Source: F23-D06 sp045600905 (lineage in GTDB: Bacteria; Bacteroidota; Bacteroidia; Bacteroidales; WCHB1-69). Taken from it: a stretch of DNA of 12,054 nt. Shown here piece after piece: positions 6,201 through 12,054 of the stretch (position 1 is the stretch's first letter; each line of letters starts with the position of its first letter). Under the pieces are notes generated by a model. The model was not told the origin of the DNA. It worked only from the letters and a program-made list of their open reading frames with translations, and did not search any database. Location: NCBI GenBank assembly GCA_045600905.1, contig JAZRYT010000104.1, forward strand, positions 1 through 12,054. Reading direction: 5' to 3'. The position numbers and the translations under genes were made by a program.

Positions 6201-7892
6201 AAAGGTATTCTATCTAATATCGTTCGTGAAAAAGATGAAAATGGAAACTTGGAACAAGAAGCCGTTTCAAAAAATCTTATTTCCTGCAACGGCAATATCA
6301 CAGACAGATTGAAAAAAGACTGGGGCATGAACGACGTTTGGAACCGTATCATTCTGCCGCGTTTCATCAGATTGAACGAGCTGACAAATTCCACACATTT
6401 CACCACTGTCAATACAAGCGGTGAAATCATCCCCGCAATGCCTTTGGAATTGCAGAAAGGTTTCAACAAAAAGCGCATTGACCACCGCCATCACGCGATG
6501 GATGCCATCGTTATCGCCTGCACCACCCGCGACCACGTGAATCTGCTCAACAACGAAGCCGCATTATCCGAGCACAAAGAAAACAGATATGCGCTTTCTC
6601 ACAAACTGCGACGTTATGAAGAAGTGTTCATCAACGGAGAAAAACGCAAAGTACCCAAAGAATTCCTCAAGCCCTGGGAAACTTTCACACAAGACGCACA
6701 AAGCGTATTGGGAAACATCGTGGTCAGTTTCAAACAGAATCTGCGTGTTATCAACAAAACTGTTAACCATTACCAGCGTTTTGAAGATGGCAAAAAGGTG
6801 ATGGTCAAACAAGAGAAAGGCGAAAATTGGGCAATGCGCAAATCTATGCACAAAGACACTGTTTTTGGTGAAGTCAATCTACGTTTCAAGAAAGAAGTAT
6901 CTTTGAATGAAGCGCTGAAAAATCCGAAAGCCATCGTCAACAAAGATTTTAAAGAGAAAGTATTGCAACTGCTTGGCGAGAACCGAGATGCTAAATACAT
7001 CAAGAAATATGTTGAAGACAACAAAGATGTCTGGTCTGATATCAATCTCAAAAAAATAGAAGTTTACTATTTCACAAAAGATACCAAAGAACGATATTTT
7101 GCCACCCGCTTCATCAGTGATCTGGTTTCCTATTTTTCAAATGTCTCCACATACGATGCAGCGATTAAAAAAATTGAAGGCATTACCGATACGGGCATTC
7201 AGAAAATTCTCACAGCACACTTAGCAGCCAAAAACAATGACCCGACATTGGCATTCTGCGCCGATGGCATTGATGAAATGAATCAAAACATTGTTACGCT
7301 CAACAACGGAAAATTCCATAAACCCATTTACAAAGTTCGCCGTTTTGAATCTGGCAACAAATTTCCTATCGGACAGACAGGCAACAAAGGAAAGAAATTT
7401 GTGGAAGCAGCCAAAGGGACAAACCTGTATACATTCTTTTATAATAAGCAAGAAGATGATGGAACTATTACACGTAAATTGATTCCGATTTCTTTTATTG
7501 AGACACTAAAATTCCAAAAAGAATTTGGCTGCGGTTGGATTAAAAAGATGGATGAAAAAATTAAAGCAGATAATCATTTTGACACAACATATTCTTTGAA
7601 CTTCACATTATCACCTATGGACTTAGTATATGTTCCAACTGAATCCGAAATAAGTACGCATTTATTTGATTATAACCCAAATAACATATACAAAGTAGTT
7701 TCTCTTGACGATGAAAATCCCAACTTTATTCTTGCTTCCATTGCATCTATGATTATTGATAAACAAGAATTCACAAGACACAATAAAACAAGTCGTTCTT
7801 TAGACGGCAAACTTATTAAAAACTGCTGTATCCCCATTAAAGTAGATCGTTTAGGCAACATCATACTAATCAATAATTGTAGCGTGGAATAA
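3297..7892 (+). CDS. cas9: CRISPR-associated endonuclease Cas9, type II-C, large Bacteroidetes form
   Basis: RNA-guided double-strand DNA nuclease of 1531 residues. Visible parts in order: RuvC-I with GLDLGTNSIGWAVV and catalytic D8; arginine-rich bridge helix about 61-85 (RGTRRLHERYLLRRERLHR); a long recognition lobe to about 700; RuvC-II IHVELGRE with E741; HNH motif YQIEHVIPQSRYFDDSFSNK with catalytic H867 and N890 (23 residues later, exactly the H840-N863 spacing of Streptococcus pyogenes Cas9); RuvC-III DHRHHAMDA with H1066 and D1069; then about 460 residues for the guide-binding and PAM-reading end. The metal-binding residue before H867 is Glu (E866) where S. pyogenes Cas9 has Asp. All catalytic positions are intact, so the protein should be active. 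The start is fixed by the RuvC-I motif at the N-terminus. PAM cannot be predicted from this sequence. Confidence 0.97.
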   Translation: MKKILGLDLGTNSIGWAVVREEEQLEGIEAAGSRIIPMDASVLGDFDKGNSVSQTAVRTGFRGTRRLHERYLLRRERLHRVLSVMDFLPKHYAEKLDKYGHFLKESEPKLAWHNGKFLFMDSFQEMLDDFATNQPELVADGKKVPLDWTIYYLRKKALTQAITKEELAWILLQFNQKRGYNQLRDEEEEQSKNQLVEFHSLKVVDVEDSGDKKGNAIWYNVKLENGWIYKRASSIPLDWVGKVKDFIVTTDLNDDGTVKTDKDGKEKRSFRAPKEDDWTLLKKKTEYTIDNSGNTVGEYIYNSLLSNPDQKIIGKLVRTIERKYFKDELKAIINKQKEFIPELNDSELYAACIEDLYPSNDDYRNSIASRDFTYLIVEDVLFYQRPLKSKKSTIANCPYESHFDKVHNEYPIKCIAKSNPFFQEFRLWQFVSNLRIYERQQLVDGKLLTDVDVTNEFIHSEDDLVSLFDFLNDKKEITQDSLLTTYFKIKKPKGKDSELPYRWNYVEDKTYPCNKTRAVLLAKLTKEDKTKLTKELEYALWHLLYSVNSKTEIDAVFAENKRNNPAGIYHQLLEAGFSDESIENLKKAKFDEKDYGAYSEKATKKLLALMRMGKYWVQDNIDAKTLDRIEKITTGEYDESIGTRTRDNIQKYEEKFQKRLDSISLFKGLPVWLVCYIVYDRHSEANDIQKWEKPEDIDKWLKDFKQHSMRNPIVEQVVTETVRTVRDIWKQVGSIDEIHVELGREMKNPADKRKKMTENIQKNEDANLRIKAMLMEFQNPEFGIENIRPYSPTQQDILRIYEEGALLNLSNDDSDFEFITKISKTAQPSKKDVLRYKCWLEQRYQSPYTGEMIPLCKLFTSAYQIEHVIPQSRYFDDSFSNKVICEAEVNKLKDNLLGLEFIKENHGRKVTLTGGKVVEIFSVDAYQDFVRKHYAKNPSKMKRLLMDDIPDKFIERQLNDSRYISKYIKGILSNIVREKDENGNLEQEAVSKNLISCNGNITDRLKKDWGMNDVWNRIILPRFIRLNELTNSTHFTTVNTSGEIIPAMPLELQKGFNKKRIDHRHHAMDAIVIACTTRDHVNLLNNEAALSEHKENRYALSHKLRRYEEVFINGEKRKVPKEFLKPWETFTQDAQSVLGNIVVSFKQNLRVINKTVNHYQRFEDGKKVMVKQEKGENWAMRKSMHKDTVFGEVNLRFKKEVSLNEALKNPKAIVNKDFKEKVLQLLGENRDAKYIKKYVEDNKDVWSDINLKKIEVYYFTKDTKERYFATRFISDLVSYFSNVSTYDAAIKKIEGITDTGIQKILTAHLAAKNNDPTLAFCADGIDEMNQNIVTLNNGKFHKPIYKVRRFESGNKFPIGQTGNKGKKFVEAAKGTNLYTFFYNKQEDDGTITRKLIPISFIETLKFQKEFGCGWIKKMDEKIKADNHFDTTYSLNFTLSPMDLVYVPTESEISTHLFDYNPNNIYKVVSLDDENPNFILASIASMIIDKQEFTRHNKTSRSLDGKLIKNCCIPIKVDRLGNIILINNCSVE

Positions 7893-7925
7893 CCAACTCA
7901 TTCATTAACCTAAAAACACAAAACT

Positions 7926-8753
7926 ATGAGTAACATTAAGTTGTTTCAAGAGAAAGAGATTCGTTCCGTTTGGAATGAAGACGAAGAGCAATGGTATTTT
8001 TCTGTCGTTGATGTGGTGGAAGCACTGACCGATTCAGCAGACCCAAAGCAATACATCAAAAAAATGAAAAAGAGGGACCCAATTCTCCAATCCTACTGGG
8101 GTACAATTTGTACCCCCATAGAAATGATAGCATTGGATGGTAAAAAAAGAAAAGTACAATCCGCCAACGTCAAAGGCCTGCTCCGCATCATCCAGTCCAT
8201 TCCGTCACCCAAAGCCGAACCTTTCAAGCTCTGGTTGTCACAAGTGGGTTACGAAAGATTGCAGGAAATAGAGAATCCCGAATTGGCCCAGGAACGGATG
8301 AAAGAACTTTACGAAAAGAAAGGTTACCCAAAAGAGTGGATTGACAAACGACTGCGCGGTATTGCCATCAGGCAAAATCTCACGGATGAATGGAAAAAAC
8401 GCGGCATCACTAAAGAACAGGATTTTGCCATTCTCACTGCTGAAATCAGCAAGGCCACTTTCGGCATGACGCCTTCGGAATACAAAGAATTCAAAGGCCT
8501 CACAAAAAAGAGTCAGAACCTGCGTGACCACATGAACGACTTAGAACTGATTTTCACGATGCTTGGAGAACGGGTCACCACCGAAATTTCCGAAAAAGAT
8601 GAGCCAGACTCCTTTGTTGAAAATAAAAAGGTGGCCCAACGCGGAGGCAAAGTCGCTGGCGTTGCCCGTGAAGCCACTGAAAAGGAAATCGGACATCCCG
8701 TATCTACACCTGAGAATTTCCTGCCCATACCCGAAAAATCAATCGAAGAATAA
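7926..8753 (+). CDS. Bro-N / DinD-like protein embedded in the cas operon
   Basis: 275 residues, apparently full length. The N-terminal ~110 residues look like a Bro-N (BRO family, phage antirepressor-like) domain: WYFSVVDVVEALTDSADPKQ, then KKRDPILQSYWGT and IIQSIPSPKAEPFKLWL (about 90-110). The C-terminal half resembles E. coli DinD: KGLTKKSQNLRDHMNDLEL and a closing PVSTPENFLP compare with KGLKKNQKILDHM and a similar tail from memory. Bro-N domains bind DNA. E. coli DinD is SOS-induced and has been reported to inhibit RecA. It starts 33 bases after cas9, and its TAA shares one base with the cas1 ATG (TAATG), so its translation is probably coupled to cas1. It is not a standard type II-C gene. 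Possible roles are regulation of the cas operon or handling of DNA in spacer acquisition; both are inference. A passenger gene is the null view. Confidence 0.85.
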   Translation: MSNIKLFQEKEIRSVWNEDEEQWYFSVVDVVEALTDSADPKQYIKKMKKRDPILQSYWGTICTPIEMIALDGKKRKVQSANVKGLLRIIQSIPSPKAEPFKLWLSQVGYERLQEIENPELAQERMKELYEKKGYPKEWIDKRLRGIAIRQNLTDEWKKRGITKEQDFAILTAEISKATFGMTPSEYKEFKGLTKKSQNLRDHMNDLELIFTMLGERVTTEISEKDEPDSFVENKKVAQRGGKVAGVAREATEKEIGHPVSTPENFLPIPEKSIEE

Positions 8754-9718
8754 TGATCAAACGCACCCTCTATTTTGGAAATCCCGCCTATCTATCGTTG
8801 AAAGATGAGCAATTGGTTATCAAATTGCCAGCCGTGGAGAAAAATGACGCCCTACCCGACTCTTTCAAAAAGAATGCTTGTCGCACCATTCCTATTGAAG
8901 ATATCGGCATTGTGCTGTTAGACCACAAACAAATCACACTCACTCAAGCGCTATTGGAGAAGTTGCTTGACAACGACTGTGCCGTCATCACCTGCGACAG
9001 TAGAAGCATGCCCTACGGGATGCTGCTGCCTTTGGAGGGGCACAGCATCCAACAGGAACGCTACACAGAGCAACTCAACGCTTCACTGCCTTTGAAGAAA
9101 CAACTTTGGCAACAGACTATTGCTCGTAAAATTGAAAACCAGATGGCCATATTGAAGCAATACACAAAATGTGAAACCGGCAATATGGCCAAATGGGCAT
9201 CATCTGTGAAAAGTGGAGATTCAGACAATTTAGAAGCACGTGCCGCCGCCTATTATTGGGCCAACATGTTCCCAGAAATCCCAGCATTCACTCGCAAGCG
9301 CGAGGGAGACTACCCCAACAACTTCCTCAATTACGGATACGCCATTTTGAGAGCCATCATCGCACGCGCATTAGTCTGCGGAGGATTCCTTCCTACACTT
9401 GGCATTCATCATCGAAATCGCTACAATGCCTATTGCCTGGCCGATGACATCATGGAACCCTACCGTCCTATCGTAGATCACAAAGTCAAACAGATTATGA
9501 CAGAATTCCCCGACCAAAAGGAACTGACTCGTGAAATCAAAGCCGAATTTCTGCAAATACCCGTTATGGAAGTCAACATTGGTGGAAGTCGCAGTCCAAT
9601 GATGGTAGCCGCGGGCAAAACCATCACCTCGCTGCACAAGTGCTACTCGGGTGAGGCCAGAACCATTCTATATCCCAAAATATCCATTCTTGACAGACCG
9701 TTTGACACGCCTTTTTAA
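8753..9718 (+). CDS. cas1: CRISPR integrase Cas1 (type II)
   Basis: 321 residues, normal for type II Cas1. With Cas2 it forms the complex that inserts new spacers into the array. The N-terminal beta-rich part is followed by the helical catalytic domain with E161 (NLEARAAAYYW), H219/H220 (LGIHHRNRYNAYCLADD) and the acidic cluster D231/D232 and E235 (ADDIMEPYRPIVD), which supply the metal-binding Glu, His and Asp of the family. The ATG at 8753 overlaps the upstream stop by one base, supporting this start and translational coupling. cas2 begins nine bases after the stop. No csn2 or cas4 accompanies it, which fits subtype II-C. Confidence 0.97.
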   Translation: MIKRTLYFGNPAYLSLKDEQLVIKLPAVEKNDALPDSFKKNACRTIPIEDIGIVLLDHKQITLTQALLEKLLDNDCAVITCDSRSMPYGMLLPLEGHSIQQERYTEQLNASLPLKKQLWQQTIARKIENQMAILKQYTKCETGNMAKWASSVKSGDSDNLEARAAAYYWANMFPEIPAFTRKREGDYPNNFLNYGYAILRAIIARALVCGGFLPTLGIHHRNRYNAYCLADDIMEPYRPIVDHKVKQIMTEFPDQKELTREIKAEFLQIPVMEVNIGGSRSPMMVAAGKTITSLHKCYSGEARTILYPKISILDRPFDTPF

Positions 9719-9727
9719 CAGCCAATT

Positions 9728-10060
9728 ATGGACCGTTTCAGCGAATACCGAATTATGTGGGTTTTAGTATTTTTCGATTTGCCGACAGAGACCAAGAAAG
9801 ACCGGAAAGCTGCCGCCGATTTTCGAAAGAAGCTCATCAAAGACGGTTTCAATATGTTCCAGTTCTCTATATACGTTCGGCATTGTCCCAGTATGGAAAA
9901 CGCAGATGTGCATATCAGCCGCGTAAAAAAGTCACTTCCAGAATATGGCCACGTAGGGATCATGTGCATCACCGACAAACAATTTGGAAGCATCGAACTG
10001 TTTTATGGTAAAAAAGCACAAAGTGCAGAACCCATTCCCCAGCAGTTAGAATTGTTCTGA
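9728..10060 (+). CDS. cas2: CRISPR-associated protein Cas2
   Basis: 110 residues with the Cas2 ferredoxin-like fold pattern: first strand IMWVLVFFDLPTET with the conserved Asp at D17, helix KDRKAAADFRKKLIKDGF, strand FQFSIYVRHCP, and later HVGIMCITDKQFGSIELFYG. It is the structural partner of Cas1 in spacer acquisition. An in-frame ATG at residue 10 would remove nine residues and still keep the first strand; the upstream ATG is preferred because it lies nine bases after cas1. It is the last gene of the operon, 47 bases before the terminator hairpin. Confidence 0.96.
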   Translation: MDRFSEYRIMWVLVFFDLPTETKKDRKAAADFRKKLIKDGFNMFQFSIYVRHCPSMENADVHISRVKKSLPEYGHVGIMCITDKQFGSIELFYGKKAQSAEPIPQQLELF

Positions 10061-10107
10061 TTTCGGAGTTTTTTGAAAAAATCGGCACATTCCGCAACAA
10101 TACAAGA

Positions 10108-10150
10108 AAGGATTCCAGAATATGAAAAACATTCTGGAATCCTTCTTTTT
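10108..10150 (+). terminator. Strong terminator after cas2, possibly bidirectional
   Basis: A perfect 14-bp stem, AAGGATTCCAGAAT (10108-10121) with ATTCTGGAATCCTT (10131-10144) and a nine-base loop, is followed by CTTTTT on the plus strand. It would end the cas operon. On the minus strand the stem is followed by a weaker T-rich stretch (TCTTG after CCTT), so it may also stop transcripts leaving the array towards cas2. Confidence 0.8.
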
Positions 10151-10182
10151 GATGCTTATAAAACTTATTTTTTCTTTTCTAC

Positions 10183-10227
10183 AGACACTATGTAATACAT
10201 TGTAATTCAATATTTTTCATAGAGTCT
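10183..10227. repeat. Inverted repeat abutting the first CRISPR repeat
   Basis: AGACACTATG (10183-10192) and CATAGAGTCT (10218-10227) pair at 9 of 10 positions around a 25-base AT-rich centre. The right arm ends on the base before the first repeat (10228). It is not followed by a T run on either strand, so it is unlikely to be a simple terminator. Function unknown. Confidence 0.5.
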
Positions 10228-11935
10228 GTTTTATAAAGCGTTGCAAAGATACAATTTTGAAAGCGAATCACAACATTCGCGTAGTAGTTTTTATAAATAT
10301 CGTGTTTTATAAAGCGTTGCAAAGATACAATTTTGAAAGCGAATCACAACTATTTGCAAGCTCATAATAAGCTATGCCATGTTTTATAAAGCGATGCAAA
10401 GATACAATTTTGAAAGCGAATCACAACAGCACCCCGTTGTAAAGACGTAGCGCCGCTGTTTTATAAAGCGTTGCAAAGATACAATTTTGAAAGCGAATCA
10501 CAACAGACGCAGTGCTGCTTTGAAAAAGTCAACCGTTTTATAAAGCGTTGCAAAGATACAATTTTGAAAGCGAATCACAACAGCTCCGCTTTTATTTTGT
10601 TTCCTGAACCTGTTTTATAAAGCGTTGCAAAGATACAATTTTGAAAGCGAATCACAACTATTTGTTGATGTTCTCGTACGGCGTGACGGTTTTATAAAGC
10701 GTTGCAAAGATACAATTTTGAAAGCGAATCACAACTTGAATGAGGTTCATATATATATTATTGTTGGGTTTTATAAAGCGTTGCAAAGATACAATTTTGA
10801 AAGCGAATCACAACCTGTGCTTGTGTCTGCGGTGCTTACGACTGGTTTTATAAAGCGTTGCAAAGATACAATTTTGAAAGCGAATCACAACCCGGACCCT
10901 AGGCGGTTTCCGCCGATTGCGTTTTATAAAGCGTTGCAAAGATACAATTTTGAAAGCGAATCACAACTTGATTAGTGATGTTTTGGTGCGGCAAAGATGT
11001 TTTATAAAGCGTTGCAAAGATACAATTTTGAAAGCGAATCACAACAGGATTAAATCCCGTCTCTGGATATACGCGTTTTATAAAGCGTTGCAAAGATACA
11101 ATTTTGAAAGCGAATCACAACTAATGTTCTTATGTCCTAACAACTTTTGAGTTTTATAAAGCGTTGCAAAGATACAATTTTGAAAGCGAATCACAACACA
11201 CGTTGCTGCTGTTGTACGAGTTCCTCAGTTTTATAAAGCGTTGCAAAGATACAATTTTGAAAGCGAATCACAACACTGCCTCGTTTTTGTTTCTCGCCTT
11301 CAGGTTTTATAAAGCGTTGCAAAGATACAATTTTGAAAGCGAATCACAACAGCAGACCCTGATATAGTCGGATTGGACAGTTTTATAAAGCGTTGCAAAG
11401 ATACAATTTTGAAAGCGAATCACAACACTACTTGCTCTGTTACTACGGTTGACATTGTTTTATAAAGCGTTGCAAAGATACAATTTTGAAAGCGAATCAC
11501 AACGAAACATCAACCACAGGACAATCGGGTTCGTTTTATAAAGCGTTGCAAAGATACAATTTTGAAAGCGAATCACAACGGCGATGCGAAGTTGCCGTAA
11601 AGCTGATTTGTTTTATAAAGCGTTGCAAAGATACAATTTTGAAAGCGAATCACAACGGAGATTGGTTCGCCGTTGGTTTCGACTTGTTTTATAAAGCGTT
11701 GCAAAGATACAATTTTGAAAGCGAATCACAACGGTCCGTTGTGATGGAAGCACCAGAGGCAGTTTTATAAAGCGTTGCAAAGATACAATTTTGAAAGCGA
11801 ATCACAACTGGCAGCACCAGAGGCAACAACGGCTTTGCGTTTTATAAAGCGTTGCAAAGATACAATTTTGAAAGCGAATCACAACATTTGGGAAGTCAGG
11901 AGCGCGTCATTGGAGGTTTTATAAAGCGTTGCAAA
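10228..11935 (-). CRISPR. Type II-C CRISPR array: 22 full 47-bp repeats, 22 spacers, one terminal half repeat
   Basis: Full repeats start at 10228, 10304, 10381, 10458, 10535, 10612, 10689, 10768, 10845, 10921, 10999, 11075, 11151, 11228, 11304, 11380, 11457, 11533, 11610, 11686, 11762 and 11839, each 47 bases; a 20-base partial copy is at 11916-11935. Spacers: nine of 29, eleven of 30, one of 31 and one of 32 bases. In crRNA orientation (minus strand) the repeat begins GTTGTGATTCGCTTTCAAAA and ends GCTTTATAAAAC. That orientation is set by the tracrRNA anti-repeat. All full repeats read as identical except the third, which has A for T at 10394, outside the tracrRNA-pairing part. Spacers are numbered here from the cas2 side. 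No internal spacer duplication is complete, but spacers 20/21 and 6/10 are related. Confidence 0.98.
11839..11885 (-). promoter_or_regulatory. Repeat-embedded promoter (representative copy; present in every full repeat)
   Basis: In crRNA orientation each repeat contains TTG at repeat positions 2-4, then 19 bases, then TATCTTTG at positions 24-31, an exact match to the Bacteroidetes -7 consensus TAnnTTTG with ideal spacing. In this copy the TTG is 11884-11882 and the box 11862-11855. Transcription would begin about repeat position 37-40 and read the next spacer and repeat towards cas2. The same boxes lie at the same offset in all 22 full repeats. Confidence 0.55.
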
Positions 11936-11939
11936 CTTA
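11916..11939 (-). promoter_or_regulatory. Terminal half repeat with a rebuilt -7 box
   Basis: Only 20 bases of repeat remain (11916-11935), corresponding to the 3' part in crRNA orientation starting at the TTTG of the -7 box. The flank supplies TAAG, giving TAAGTTTG (11939-11932), again a full TAnnTTTG match. No TTG is seen 19-22 bases upstream, so the promoter would lack its -33 element. It would transcribe spacer 22. Confidence 0.45.
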
Positions 11940-11940
11940 C

Positions 11941-11961
11941 ATAAAAAAATTGATTTTTTAT
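11941..11961. repeat. AT-rich inverted repeat outside the array end
   Basis: ATAAAAAA (11941-11948) and TTTTTTAT (11954-11961) are perfect arms around ATTGA, five bases beyond the half repeat. Could be part of a leader or simply AT-rich chance sequence. Confidence 0.35.
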
Positions 11962-12001
11962 GCCGGTTGAATATAAATGAAAAAATGTCAAGACCAATGT
12001 G

Positions 12002-12009
12002 TATTTTTG
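12002..12009 (+). promoter_or_regulatory. Possible -7 box pointing out of the window
   Basis: TATTTTTG matches TAnnTTTG on the plus strand, with no clear -33 element. If real it would transcribe a gene beyond the right edge. The remaining bases 11962-12054 show no coding region. Confidence 0.3.
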
Positions 12010-12054
12010 TAGGCAAAAAAGGTTGGGCGTTGTTCCACCCTAAGAATTTAATTA

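Noticed and set aside
10625..11770. Several open frames of 64-116 codons across the array with recurring FYKALQRYNFESESQ-like peptides.
   Set aside because: These are translations of the 47-base repeat, kept open because repeat plus spacer length often keeps frame. They are not genes.
10275..11915. Bias in the first base of spacers (runs starting with A or G) as a trace of the PAM.
   Set aside because: With 22 spacers the runs could be chance, and the base touching the repeat is not known to derive from the PAM in this subtype.
11936..12054. A second tracrRNA or anti-repeat beyond the far end of the array.
   Set aside because: No stretch complementary to the first part of the repeat is present there on either strand.

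Overview
The window looks like a chromosomal segment of a member of the Bacteroidetes, probably of the order Bacteroidales. Three things point there: promoter-like sequences of the Bacteroidetes type (a TAnnTTTG box near -7, with a TTG or TTTG about 19-22 bases upstream), a 47-base CRISPR repeat of the kind found with Bacteroidetes type II-C systems, and a methylmalonyl-CoA decarboxylase gene followed by an OadG-like subunit carrying a lamin-tail domain. No species can be named from sequence alone.

Left part (1-2370, minus strand): a conserved metabolic operon. mmdA encodes the carboxyltransferase subunit of a sodium-pumping methylmalonyl-CoA decarboxylase. It is followed by a secreted lamin-tail protein with a C-terminal OadG-like membrane segment, which is cut by the window edge. 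Its promoter is at 2340-2370. The spacer up to 2616 holds a perfect 20-base palindrome and a short ORF that is the N-terminal third of a RhuM-family protein (2617-2958).

Centre and right (3073-11935): a complete type II-C CRISPR-Cas locus. A short tracrRNA gene on the minus strand (about 3154-3073) lies divergent from a cas operon on the plus strand. The operon order is a very large cas9 (1531 aa), a Bro-N/DinD-like gene not normally part of CRISPR loci, cas1 and cas2. The last three genes are tightly spaced and the Bro-N stop overlaps the cas1 start. No csn2 or cas4 is present. A strong hairpin terminator follows cas2. The array then has 22 complete 47-base repeats, 22 spacers of 29-32 bases, and one 20-base half repeat at the far end. 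The tracrRNA anti-repeat shows that crRNAs are read from the minus strand, towards cas2.

How it works together: Cas1 and Cas2 would add spacers. crRNAs from the minus strand would pair over about 23 nt with the tracrRNA and guide Cas9. Each repeat appears to contain a complete Bacteroidetes promoter in the crRNA orientation, so each spacer may have its own promoter, as reported for Neisseria type II-C systems but with a different sigma-factor motif. The terminal half repeat keeps just the part needed for this. The embedded Bro-N/DinD-like gene, the repeat-encoded promoters and one spacer that can fold onto its own repeat are the most interesting points.
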